DNA of 64,000 nt from Anthostomella pinea (taxonomy: Eukaryota > Ascomycota > Sordariomycetes > Xylariales > Xylariaceae), in NCBI GenBank assembly GCA_963556695.1, contig CAUWAG010000018.1:682001-746000 (forward strand), given 5' to 3'. A program made the translations under genes and the position numbers. Position 1 is the stretch's first letter. The number at the start of each line of letters is the position of its first letter. Below the pieces are notes generated by a model. That model had not been told where the DNA came from. It did not search any database and worked only from the letters and a program-made list of their open reading frames with translations. This document shows, one piece after another, positions 24,570 through 35,350 of the stretch.

Positions 24570-26401
24570 ATGGACGGTATGGACATCAACTTTGACCCCA
24601 ACCCTGATCCCCCGTTAGCCTTGTATCTCGACTTCGATTTTGACAGTCGCCCAATCGACAATGGCGACTTCGATTTTGACAGTCGCTCAATCGACAATGG
24701 CGACTTCGCCTTCGACAGTCTCCCAATCGACGATGGCGACTTCGCCTTTTCCGTTCCCATCCCCGGCCTCACCCCCTTCTCTGAACCTTTGAGTGAGCGT
24801 TCAGGGGGCACTGCCAGCAAGGCTTACATTCCCAAGCGACCACATAGGAAATCGCGCGCAGGATGTAAGCAGTGCAAGAAGCGCAAAGTGAAGGTATGCA
24901 TATCACTCTCATCACATCGTCTGTTACGAGATCCCGGAGACTGACCGGAATACAGTGCGACGAGGCGAAGCCAGCGTGCAAGGCTTGCGGCCTTCGAAAG
25001 GAAACATGCGTCTATCCAAACGCGCCTTTGTCTCCTGCGTCCGCTTCACCGCCGAGCTCTTCGCAGACACTTGCGGTTCGTTCGCGGGAGTCATCAGTAG
25101 AACAAGTGCCTTACGTCGAACCCGCCTGTCTCGTCATCTCAGAGCCTCTGTTCCGACCGGGCGAGATGTCAGACAGCATGGACATGAAGATGCTCTGGTT
25201 CTACACCACCCAGACATACCATTCCTTCTCTATCGAGACTGGCCACTCCCAAGTGGTTGATCACGTACTGAAAGTGAGAATCGTCGAGCACGCTTTCAAG
25301 TCTCCATTCCTCATGGACTGCTTGATGGCCTTATCCTCCTTACACTTGCAGACCCTGAACCAGGTCGTACCTACTCGCCGAGCGGCAGCATATCGCGCCA
25401 GAGCCTTTGAAGGCTATCGAAATGCTATTGAAGCCGCCAGACCAGCCGACTTTCCCGCATTGCTTGCCTGTTCGCTTCTGATGTGTGCTTTGAGCAGCCA
25501 GATGTTTCGGGAAGACGACGCCAAACCCCTTTACATAATTGACTGGATGGCCGTATGGCGTGGCATAGCCCTGATCATTGATATCATCTCACCAATGTCA
25601 ATTCAGCAGTCAGGAATGTCTGTATTGTTTGTTCGTCCACCGATAGACCTCGAGAAGTGCACACAGTACATCCCCAACAACCTCCTGTTCATGATCACGT
25701 CGATCAAACCGGACGACCCCGACTATGAACACCAAAAGGTCTACTATGAATATCTCCGATATTTAGGGTCGCTCTATATGGAGCTTACTGTCCATGGTTT
25801 CAGTCCTATCATGGACCTTCGCGTCATCACGTTCTTAACGTTCGTTCCCAGGCCTCTTCTTCCTCTAGCTAAGGAGCGGCGGCCTCGAGTCCTCATCATG
25901 CTGGCCTACTACCTGTGCTTCACCAGGATCATGCCGCCAGGTGCTTGGTGGATGAGAGGCATAGGCGACCGCGAGATCGACAACATCATCGAAGTAGTCG
26001 GCGACGAATGGGCACATCTCCTTCGCGTTCCTCGAATGGTGTCGCAGGCTACCGACAGAATTGAGATGGCCAGAATAATCATCGACAATCAGAACTGGAC
26101 GCCAGGGGAGATTGATCTCTACCACAAGCATCGAGATCCGAGGACGAAGACAGACCTCAAACTCATCAATAACGAGGGTACTGAGGTCCAATTGGCCCAG
26201 GGACACTGGAGATTTCAGTCTTCTGACCTCGTGTGGAGCGAGCCGCAAACCATTGATCCAAGTGTGCGAGCGAGTTCACCAACAGAGAAGACGGATTCTC
26301 GGACCGATCCAGGTTCCAAAGCCTCGTCGTCGTCGTCGCCGTTCCACTCGCCATCCTGTTCATTCTCTACATCGGGATCGTCGCCATCTTCGTGGAAATG
26401 A
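24570..26401 (+). CDS. Zn2Cys6 transcription factor (Upc2-like/DUF3468 type), 2 exons
   Basis: Exons 24570-24893 and 24956-26401 give 589 residues. The intron splits the zinc cluster: CKQCKKRKVK is in exon 1 and CDEAKPACKACGLRKETC in exon 2, giving C-x2-C-x6-C-x6-C-x2-C-x6-C. Ahead of it lies an Asp/Phe-rich acidic region with three 12-residue repeats. The long middle region (LMALSSLHLQTLN, YRNAIEAARPADFPALLACS, MRGIGDREIDNIIEVVGDEW) matches the fungal regulator domain found in sterol-uptake-type factors. The C-terminus is unusual: a serine run whose overlapping third frame would encode a strongly hydrophobic segment. A nuclear regulator is expected; targets are unknown. Confidence 0.88.
24630..24737 (+). 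repeat. Three tandem 36-bp repeats in the Zn2Cys6 coding sequence
   Basis: Copies start at 24630, 24666 and 24702, with a partial fourth at 24738. Each encodes a 12-residue unit like FDSRPIDNGDFD. The frame is kept and the copies are nearly identical at the DNA level, so the expansion is recent. Acid-aromatic repeats of this kind often act as activation domains (inference). Confidence 0.85.
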
Positions 26402-26859
26402 ACATGCTACCAGCACAGCTCGTTCTTTTTGAGGGCGCAGTGTCGCTTATCTGGTCTGGTCATCCAAGCACACTGAACGACGGAGACTTGATGACAACCA
26501 TTATCAAAGGGTGTTGGCGGACCCATACATAACTTTGTAGCAGGCTTTTAGGTCTGCACATACTTTTGCAACCGAGTCAATTCTGACCATCACGCTGAAC
26601 GTTATACGATGCCAACACTAGAGAAGCATCTGACATACCGACTGGGATAGATGATGGGGGCAACCCGTGACAGACGGAGTCATTTAATTCCTCAATGCCC
26701 CTGCCAGATGTAACAGCAAGATCGATGCTCTATTCGACAGATTTGGTATGTACAGAGCCGGGGCGTTGCTCGACAAAGTAACATCATCTAAATACATGCT
26801 GACATCAAAAACAGCATATGCTGATAAAAGGCGAATTCCATTCGCCTTCAAATTCCATG
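26402..26859. other. Intergenic between the Zn2Cys6 gene and the esterase relic
   Basis: About 460 bp with no supported gene. The Zn2Cys6 3' end lies here, and the other reading frame of that gene runs on to about 26530. Confidence 0.5.
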
Positions 26860-27582
26860 GCGGCCGCCAAGCTGACCGACTTGCCATAATTATCCATTGC
26901 GCACACCTGATGTGGCTACTTCGCAGCCTCGCTCGTCGGCGCGTCCCCAAACACGCCCGTCCACTGCTTGATATCCTCCTAGTAGTTCCGCGGCGCCAGC
27001 CTGGTATCCGCGCTGCCATGCCAGATCTGCATATTGGGTCTCGCGCCCCCGTACCCGGCATACATATCCAGCAAGACCTCCTACATCTCGGCCATGACGC
27101 GCGACTGCCTGCCGAGCACGAGTTATTCCACTAATGAACGCCGCCGCCCGAACTGACAAAGCACCCCGCCGCGACGCCGCTGTACAAAGTCACGGCCGGA
27201 TGGGGCTCCGGGTACGTCGCGGCCAGCATATTCGCCATCATGGCAGGCCCCTTGCTGCCCCCCCAGTGACGTACACGCGCGCCGGGTCGGCCTTGTATGT
27301 AGCGACGGCGTACAGGATCGTGTTGGCGACGGCCTAGGGGTCGCCGTCGCCCAGGTGCGCCAGCGACTTCTGCTTGGAAAGACACGTCCCAGCACATGTC
27401 GCTATTGGGGGTGACGACGGCCACACCGTGATGTGGCCCTTCTTGTCGGATCCCTGCCTCCACGGCATCTTGCTATTGCCGAAGTACGACTGCGCTGTCG
27501 ATTGCCATGAGTGGATGGATCATGACGACGAGGGGCGGGCGGGTTAGCGAGGATGTTGTTGGGCTTGTAGACCCACCCGTTG

Positions 27583-27586
<4 letters not shown>

Positions 27587-27646
<60 letters not shown>
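27587..27646. repeat. (TG)30 microsatellite
   Basis: Sixty bases of uninterrupted TG. On the minus strand the CA run is followed within about 10 bases by esterase coding sequence (NNGWVYKPNN), so the tract marks the edge of the interrupting segment. Confidence 0.97.
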
Positions 27647-27648
<2 letters not shown>

Positions 27649-27830
27649 AAGGCAAGTACAAGGAAGTACCTAATGTACTACAAGACAAGATCAAAAGATT
27701 TATTCAAACATTACAGCGGGTGTGAGGTAATGTATGTAATAGAGATACTGCAAAAAGCTCAATCTCCAATCCGACCCTATTGGACGGTAACGTGCCTTGT
27801 CCCGAGCGAAGCCCTATCCACTTGCATGCC

Positions 27831-27912
27831 AGCACGTCCCGGAATCGAACCGGAGACCTACGAAAAACCCCCGTGGGAGGGTTTTGTCTCATACCACTAT
27901 ACCAAGAGGCCT
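27831..27912 (-). other. Degenerate tRNA-like sequence with A and B boxes
   Basis: The minus strand carries a consensus A box (TGGTATAGTGG) and a consensus B box (GGTTCGATTCC) with a well-paired T arm. The acceptor ends pair at only about five of seven positions, the D arm is poor, and the distance between boxes is about nine bases longer than in a normal tRNA. Between them sits a strong hairpin with an AAAACCC/GGGTTTT stem. It looks like a tRNA pseudogene or SINE promoter rather than a working tRNA. Confidence 0.4.
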
Positions 27913-28164
27913 TAAGGGTTGACGTTGGTACAGTGGCGTCGGTGAAAGATTGGGCTCATTCTACGGTACATGTGGGCGGGTGTGGTTGCTGGGGAACTCG
28001 ACACGACCTGACCTGACCTGCTCTGGTTGTCACGAGAAAGTGAACGAACCGCAATTCGGAGGGGCCAAGTTCGATTCCGGGCCACGCACTATTTTTTCTT
28101 CGTTTCGTTTCAAGCCGGAATGGAGAGAGCCGCGTGCATAGCCAACCTCACTCACTGTATGTAA

Positions 28165-28275
28165 GTGTGTGTGTGTGTGTCAGCGGGCTGACTCAGGGGA
28201 ATGGTGGGGGTAGGTAAAGTGGAAGGTATAGGGGAAGGAGAAGGAGAAGGAGAGGAGAAGGGGAAAGGGTAGGAG
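28165..28275. repeat. (GT)8 tract and polypurine GGAGAA-type run
   Basis: A second short GT tract at 28165-28180 is followed by a purine-only stretch (28217-28275) built of GGA and GAA units on the plus strand. Both lie inside the segment that interrupts the esterase gene. Confidence 0.75.
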
Positions 28276-28578
28276 AGGGATCACATATGTGTGCCTTGGA
28301 CGTGGGCAGGCATTGTTGTGATAGTTCGGCACCTGCGTTAGCGAAGCGGCGCAGGCCACCGTGGCCATCAGGCCAGTGAGAAGAGTAAGTATACAGCAGC
28401 ATCTTGAACCAAATGCAAATCCAGATATGTACAGACTAAGGTAGATGCAAAGAAAGCATATATGTCTCATAGGAACAGTTCTTGGATTGATTCAAACCCA
28501 GCAGTATCTACTCCAGATAGAAATCCAAGACCTTTCCAATATATGGGATACAAATTGCACAAGCACGCCTGAGATCTC

Positions 28579-31302
28579 TCAAATCCTCACTTTACCCGCA
28601 AGCACAACCTCCTCCGCATTCTTACCAACCCACACCTCCCTCTCGCCCCTCGCCAGGACCCAGCCAGCACCGTCAACATCCCAGAAGCTGAGCTGTCGTC
28701 TCGCAACGCCGATCTCGACACGCACACTCTCACCCGCGCCAATCTCGACACTGTCGAAACCCACCAGTGCCGTGGCCGCAAACTGAGCCTGCCCGGAATA
28801 CGTGGTATTGGCCGTCGAGGGCGGCCCAATGTAGATCTGCGGCACCTCGACGCCGTCACGGTCGCCGGTATTAGCGATGGCGAAGGAGATGGTGAAGACA
28901 ACACCACCATCATTATCCTCACCCGTTCCAACCGAGCTGATGCGCAAGTCGCTATACGCAAAAGTCGTAAGACTAAGGCCATATCCAAACGGAAACAACA
29001 CGGACGTGTTCGAGTACTTATACCACCGATACCCGACGTTAACACCCTCACTGAAGCTCGCATTACCATCCGCCCCCGCCACGCGGCCCGGGTACTTCGG
29101 GTCGCGCGTCACCGTCCTTTCCACGCTCGTCGGGTACGTGACCGGCAGTCTCCCCCGCGGCAGCTTGTTCCCCAACAACAGATCCGCCGTCGCGTAGCCG
29201 GCCTCCTGGCCGGGATACAGCATCTCGAGTACAACGGAGACGGAGTCCAGCCAGGGCATGGTGACGGGCTCGGCGTTGTTCAGCACTATGATAGATTTTG
29301 GGTTTGCGGCTGCCACGCGGGAGACGAGCTCGTCCATGTTGTCGTCGAGCCGCATGCCCGTCTGCGCGGGACTCTGGGCGAACGCGAAGACGATCGGCAC
29401 GTCGACCCCGCTCGCCACGCCCACGGCGGTCTGGATGTTGCTCTCGCGCTGCGAGGGGGTGACCCAGCACAGACGCACCTCGACCGGCTCGCCCAAGAGC
29501 CCCACGATCGACGCGGCTATATCGTGCCAGCCCTCCGTCAGGTAGACGAAGACCTTGATGTTGTCCCAGCCGTCCCGGGTGGGTATGGAGTTACTCCACG
29601 ACCTGTCCCCGCCGTCCAGCAGCTGGCGATACCCGGAGGAGACGAGCGAGCCGTCGATACTCAGCGTGCCGATGTTGAACGTGAGCTGGCCGTAGTCCGG
29701 GTTCGTGTGGCCCTGGAGAGGGGGGATCTTCCGCTGCAGAGAGATGGTGTAGTAGCCTTCCTCGACGGCGTGGAATGAGCCTTGCCATTCATACGTCCGG
29801 TTTGGCGGTAGTGCGGTAGAGGTACTGAAGTCCACCTGGCTGTCGAGGCTCGTGGCGCCCGTGGTGTCGTTGCGGGACAGACCTTGCGTGATGCCGTCCA
29901 GGCTCCTGAGCGCAGACGACGGGATCAGAGTACCCTCCAGGTCGACACCAACAGCGTTCGGGATCTCGGTCCGGTTGAGACGGCTGCGCAGAGCATCAAT
30001 GGGAGCGATCTCGCGATCTGGGAAGCCGAACGCTCGTTCCGCGAAGTTGGTGCCGTGGGAGAATTGCAGGCCGTTGGGACCAATGACGGCAATCGACGCC
30101 GTGGAAGAGATCGGGAAAGCTCCATTGGTGTTTCTGAGGAGTACGCCGGACTTGACCGCAATCTCGTAGGCTACAGCTGCGTGAGCTGCCTCCATGGCTG
30201 CTGGTATCGGCTGCGTGACCGGAGCTGTAGTATTGAGGAGGCCGAAAGCTTCGTATTTGTTGAGTATGATGCCTACCGCACGGTTGAGGTAGCTCTCCGA
30301 CAGGTTCTTCGCCACATAGATGGAGTTGTACAACGGCTCGCCATAGTAATCTGCCATCGGCATCTCCCAGTCCAAACCAGCAACAAGCGAATCGGCGGTC
30401 GAGTGAGTACCTACCCAGTCAGACATCATGATGGCGGTGTTGTTGTACTGTTCTCGAACCATGTCGTACAGCGGCTGGTACTGGCAAGATGGCACTCCAT
30501 TAATCTGCGCATACGAGCACATAACAGTCGCTGCGCCGGCTTCCAGTAAGGCTCCGGGAGCGGACCAATAGATCTCCTGCAGCGTCTGCATGTCGACGAT
30601 GGAGTTGACATCGCCATCACTCGCGCCGGTACTGGAGGGCCCGATTTGCTTCGGGTTACCCATCGTGCCTTCGCTCTGGATTCCCGTGAGTGCTTGGACG
30701 CCAAGCTGGGCGTTCAGGTACGGGTCCTCGGAATAAGATTGCCAAAAGTTGCCGGTGACTGGGTCACGGAGGATGTTCAGTCTTGGGGCTAGAAGTACGT
30801 CTATACCGGATTGTCACTTGGGTAGGTTATTAGAATGCTGGATCCCAGAAATTACTTACCCATCCCGAGGACTTTTGCCTCCCTTCCGGAAACTTTGCCA
30901 TGAAGATACGCCAGTTGTCTTGAGAAGGTGGCCGCAACATTCGGCTGAGTAGGCAGTGCTGTGGCGTTCTCGACGACGTTAAGACCACTATTCAGCGATT
31001 AGCTCCCATCCATGGATTGCCGCATCGTATATCCATCCTACTTACGCCTCGCCATCACTAATCCGCACAGCTGGTATGCCGAGTCGAGGTACGGGTACGA
31101 CATAGCCCGCTTGATTCTGGTTGCCGGGGTCGACACTACCGTGGACAAGGCTGATCTTCTCTGTAGGCGTCAGTTGTTCTACCAAGCTGTCGACTTTCGC
31201 ATTGCCGGTCTGCCATCGCACCGAAGTAGGGCTGTTGTCGCTTTGGCTGCTCGAGAGAGCCACGACCGGCAAAGCGGCGGCGTAAGACAAGAATCGCAAC
31301 AT
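28579..31302 (-). CDS. Secreted GH3 beta-glucosidase with PA14 insertion, 3 exons
   Basis: Exons 31302-31046, 30987-30860 and 30800-28579 give 868 residues. The signal peptide is MLRFLSYAAALPVVALSSSQ. The GH3 N-terminal barrel follows (LTPTEKISLVHGS, VPRLGIPAVRISDGEAGLN, SYSEDPYLNAQLG) with the catalytic nucleophile in MMSDWVGTHST. A PA14-type domain is inserted in the second domain (YEWQGSFHAVEEGYYTISL). The end carries a fibronectin-III-like domain (NTGDRDGVEVPQIYIG). N-glycosylation sites are frequent. The enzyme releases glucose from beta-linked oligosaccharides outside the cell. Both introns are GT-AG and the frame closes. It is intact, unlike the neighbouring esterase on the same strand. 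Confidence 0.95.
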
Positions 31303-32496
31303 CGAGATCTAACAATCGGTGGTAACAAGACCGTCGGTCAACTCCTAACGAGCAGGATTCTGGGCTATATTTGAGTGAACACGAGGAGACGGCATTCGCA
31401 TGGCATACCCACCCTTCCCCCGTCGGAATCAGTCTTTCCTACCCCCGACAGAGGCCTCATGACCGCGACTTGCAAGGTAGTCTAGTAATGATCCATCGGC
31501 CGACTTGGCTCGGATCGTATACCGAAGGTTTCGTGTACCTGTTCCCCATTATTGACAGAACCACATTTCTCTGGGGTTGCTCTGGGGCTGCTCTGGGGCT
31601 GCTCTGGGGTTACTCTGGGGTTGCCCTCGTCTGATTAGCTTCCCCAGGTTTTTGAGGATGATCAACATGCAATCTGGGGACTTCCCCAGATCGAACAGCC
31701 AATGAACGTGCTAACGGCGTCGCCTGAAGCCTATAGTCAGAGCGTTATGTGGTTCTGCCAATATTCGGGAATAGGTACACGAAACCTTCGGTACGAAATT
31801 GGCCCCTGTACCTGAGCACATGATGGTCAAGGTTTTCGCGGGGCCCCGCCACCCATCTGTGGGGAAGCATTGTATGGCAATGCGAGGCGGCAAGTGTTCG
31901 CAGTCTTGACGGCTCGGCCTGGATCTCCTTGTGGAAGCCATATTCCGATGATGGCGGGGAAGTGTATGGGGTAGCCCGTGGAGGATAAGAAAGAGAAGGG
32001 AGGTGTAAAAAGCGGGTTCGGGATGGAAGAGACCGAGGCAGGTGACTACATGGGGCTCTGCTTGAACGGACACACTATGCCAGTTGGAGGTCATCCCAGA
32101 ACCACTTGGTCACTGTGGCAGACAAAAGAATACCCAAGTTGTCACAAAATATTCCAATACATGCCAAATGCACGAAGTCGTTAAATCATCATGATCAGTT
32201 CCTGTCCTTCATACCATTTGCTGAAGCAAGAGGTATCTCAATGGAGGAGAGAATTCTGAACACTCTGAACCCATCGCTTGCAAAGCCATCCGTACACACA
32301 TCCCTTTTCCACCCTACCATGCCTGGTTCCTATTTTTGCTTGACTTAGACAGCTGCTTGTAGGGGGATCCTGCGTAATGCACTCTGGCTTCTCGTCACGG
32401 GCCGCTTCTTGGTGAGGAAGACAGCGCAACGACATAGCCAGGACTCGAAAGCTTGACTATTCGGCAGACCAGAGACTAGGGGCTTTACTCAACAGC
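31303..32496. other. Intergenic, contains a MITE-like element
   Basis: About 1.2 kb between the GH3 promoter and the end of the CCCH gene. Apart from the inverted-repeat element at 31522-31791 nothing is supported. Confidence 0.6.
31522..31791. mobile_element. MITE-like element, 270 bp, TA target duplication
   Basis: The ends CCGAAGGTTTCGTGTACCT and its reverse complement extend as imperfect inverted repeats for about 45 bp (to cagaaccacat). The element is flanked on both sides by TA (31520-31521 and 31792-31793). No coding capacity. Inside lies a 12-bp minisatellite of ctctgggg units (31568-31620). TA duplication and short size point to a Tc1/mariner-related non-autonomous element. Confidence 0.7.
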
Positions 32497-34309
32497 CTAT
32501 GCCTTTATGCTCCTGATCTTGGTGCCGGGAGGGTGCTCATCAACGCGAAACTTGCAGTACGGGTGGGTGCAAATGCCATTAATGACGCTGGGACACTGCA
32601 ATATATGTGTCAGCACTACAAGCTTCAAGACCAGGATTGACATTGCTGCACAGAGGGACTCCCATAAAGAAGACGCGCATTCAATGCCTCATCATCGGGA
32701 GTACTTACATGGTGACCGTATATGCAGTTATCAACGTCACAGTCTTGTCCATTGGTGCACGGATTGAGACGAGCAAGGAAGGCAATGGCAACTTTCTCGT
32801 CCTTGGACGGATTGTAGTCGTGCTCAAAACAGCATTCGTCGCCCTTCGCACACGGACCACGTAGATAGTGGTTGTTGCAAAGTTTGCTGCTGTCCTTTCG
32901 TTTCTTGATACCATCCAGAGCAACTTGATTCAGGGGTAACGGAGTATCCAACCCACGTGGACCAGGGTTCCATGCAACCGGCGGGGGCTGTTTAGCGGCA
33001 CGCAATGGAGTGTTTGTAGTCTTGGGAGGTATCGGAAGAGTTATCTGAGGGGGCGGGCTGGCTTTCTGGGTGATGGTCGCATATGACATGCCGGGGGAAG
33101 GGCCTATGGGTGGAAATGGGGATGGTGTTACGTGAGCAGCGTGAGCAGATGGAGGGGACCGATCAATGAGCTTCTCGGATCGAAAGAGGTTGGGGAACTG
33201 TATGATGTTAACTCCAGTCGAAACGATGTCGCGAACCGTAGGATAGCCTTCGAGGATTGTTATTCGTTTTCTGGTGCTCTCGTCACGAATCATGTCATCC
33301 AAGAAAGGCGCATAGCCGGCATCATGCGAGATACCCAGGAGTATCTGCTTGCAGTTGTAGTTTCGCAGATGGAATCTGGCAGTTTCTGTCCAGGCAATCA
33401 GTAAAGGGGGTAAGCAGTGCTTCACGTGACTGATATCCTACCTTTGATCTTGGAGTCGGCACGTTCTTTTCCATGGCCGACATCCACGAAATCAAAGGAC
33501 GCCTTGGCTTGATTAAACCCCATCATAAAGTCCTTTAGGTCCATCTCGCTGTCGACGGAGCCATCACGCTTCATTGCTTTGTTGAGGCCACTGAAGTTAG
33601 CAACGACCTTGGCAATGATTTCAGTTTCGTAGACACTGGTACATTGCTCGGCAATAGATTGGCGAAGGTCATTGGCGGCTCTTCGCCCGCCTTCAATGCC
33701 TTGTTTGATGAGATTCTCTTTGAACTTTGGCCACGAACGAAGTCAGCAAGGTGAGACAGAGGGAGGGGTTTGAGGGGTATTCGAGGCTTACAATCAAGCC
33801 ATCGCCATCAATCAGGACCAAAACGTAGGGGTTATGGTTCTGCGGTAACTTGCGTCAGTCATCCGTGTCTAAGCAGCAGCCATGCCTATGACCAAGTTAC
33901 CTTCAATTGATCAGTGCTCTGAGTGGCCATACCCATACGAGACTCGGCATCTCGCAGGCGCTGCTGTAAATCTCGTCTAGATTTGGCGGCATCGTCAAGG
34001 TCCAAACGCAGGTCTTTCATCTGCTGGCGTAATGTATTGTTCTCCAGACGCAAGGTGCTCTCGATGTGATCGGTATAGATCATGAGTTCCTAGCAAGAAG
34101 GAGGGCACACATTAGCACGGTTTCTTGGAGAAAGGCAGTAGACAGGGTGGGCGGCCCGCACACGTCCAAGAACAGGAGTGACAACCCAGATGGAGCACCA
34201 TGTAGGAGGGGCGAGAGCGTACCTTAATAAACTCGTGTGTGGCATCCCGATGGATCTCGTATTGCTGATACCGGTGGACAAAGTCCATGATACTCACCCC
34301 AGTATCCAT
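32497..34309 (-). CDS. CCCH zinc-finger protein with coiled-coil N-terminus, 6 exons
   Basis: Exons 34309-34223, 34089-33901, 33839-33792, 33724-33442, 33385-32709 and 32595-32497 give 460 residues. Residues 30-90 form a likely coiled coil (ESTLRLENNTLRQQMKDLR). A conserved domain follows (NHNPYVLVLIDGDGLIF, ARFHLRNYNCKQILLGISH, DDMIRDESTRKRITILEG), then a Pro-rich linker. The C-terminus has C-x8-C-x5-C-x3-H (CNNHYLRGPCAKGDECCFEH), a C-x5-C-x4-C-x3-H finger, and a Cys/His tail in the last exon. Fungal homologues are annotated as CCCH nucleic-acid-binding proteins; the exact role is unknown. The exon 4 acceptor is AAAG, weaker than usual. The start could also be the Met seven codons later. Confidence 0.85.
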
Positions 34310-34919
34310 GATATGCTTCGCGGACGCCAGCTTGAAAGCTCGACTCGGAAGGGCCTCGGGCGCTGGGTGAAACAGTATGCAGTCGGTAAAGGCAGGCAGG
34401 CAGGCGGTAGACAGCCTATGCAAGGTCGGCAGAGTCAGACAAAGACCAGCAGATGGGGTCTGGTATGGGACTAAATAGGAGCTGGGTCGCTTGGGTCGCT
34501 TGGGTCGATCGTGGGAGAGGGTGACTGGCGAGGAGCTTGCTTGCGAGAAGCTGTCTGTTTCCTAGGCGATTTTGTTGTTGTTGCTCGTTGTTCCTTGCTG
34601 GGTGCTTGATGCTGGATGTTGCTCTGTGTGCTCGGGGCAATTAGTCCTGTCCAAGCTGATTGATTTACCCAGTTCAGGTAGGTAGGCAAATAAGAGGAAG
34701 ACAGGTGGGCAGGAATTGGTGATTGAAGGTGGTTACTGACAGGTCCAGAAGCTATATCTAGGTAAGGTACCAAACGAAGACGACGTGGTCTGTAAGGTAT
34801 TTGTTTGGGCTGCAAATAACGTCCTAAAATGCTGGGTTTAGTGGTGTGCGACTTGAAGTCCGGCAGTCTGGACGCAGATTGATCCTCTGCTGTTCCAATT
34901 GTCGGAATATCGACTGCGG

Positions 34920-34954
34920 GTGAAGCGTGAAGCGTGAAGCGTGAAGCGTGAAGC
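34920..34954. repeat. Five tandem copies of GTGAAGC
   Basis: A perfect 7-bp unit repeated five times in non-coding sequence, in the region upstream of the CCCH gene. Confidence 0.95.
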
Positions 34955-35350
34955 TCTCTCGGCTGGCCCTGGGCTGGAAAATAAACTGGGGCCTAATGGA
35001 TGCGACAGGCCTCCGTTTTGGCGCGCTACTTACACTAGTGGACGGCACCTACCGACTGTGGCCTCTTCCCCCAGGATGCTATTTTTGGGGCAGTGCCAGG
35101 TCTAGCGCTATATCGAGTTCCATATGCCGGTTATAAGACTGTAAGACACCTACCAGGTAGGTATCCAACTCCTTCACGACAAGGCACGTTGGAATAGTCA
35201 AGGAATAGTCAAGCAATCGCATCAACGCTAACCGGAAGACATACACCTCACTGAAACCTCAACCGCTTAGCTTGTCCTAACAAAGCGCGTGGAAGGCTCC
35301 TGCGAAGTCCTGTTGCGGTGCATGCAGCCCCGAAATATCTAAAACTGACC

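Larger units (their letters stand above)
27587..27912 (-). mobile_element. Possible tRNA-derived SINE-like element with a (CA)30 tail
   Basis: On the minus strand the segment starts with a tRNA-like head (see 27831-27912), continues with about 180 bp of non-coding body and ends in (CA)30 directly at the resumed esterase coding sequence. Head, body and simple-repeat tail is the SINE layout. No poly-A and no convincing target duplication was found, and only one copy is visible here, so the call is tentative. Confidence 0.3.
26860..28415 (-). pseudogene. Dead carbohydrate esterase family 1 gene (acetylxylan/feruloyl esterase type)
   Basis: Fragments of one CE1 esterase lie in order on the minus strand but in different frames. 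The signal peptide and mature N-terminus (LLTGLMATVACAASLTQV, then PNYHNN) lie at 28400-28325; then about 0.7 kb of foreign sequence; then GWVYKPNNILANPP next to 27585, LVVMIHP near 27530, GNSKMPW, NSDMCWDVS near 27390, AVATYKADPARVYVTGG near 27290, AMMANMLAATYPE, TLYSGVAAGCFVSSGG near 27170, and MQIWHGSADTRLAPRNY near 27020. The nucleophile motif is G-x-S-x-G-like (GGSKG). There are several frameshifts and three in-frame stops, all TAG where CAG (Gln) is expected. The live enzyme would be secreted and remove acetyl or feruloyl groups from xylan. The gene lies just downstream of a GH3 gene on the same strand. Confidence 0.8.

Noticed and set aside
26833..26867. GAATTC close to CCATGGCGGCCGC, resembling a cloning-vector polylinker
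   Set aside because: The match is only 13 bp, spacing differs from common vectors, and the flanks read as genomic esterase relic.
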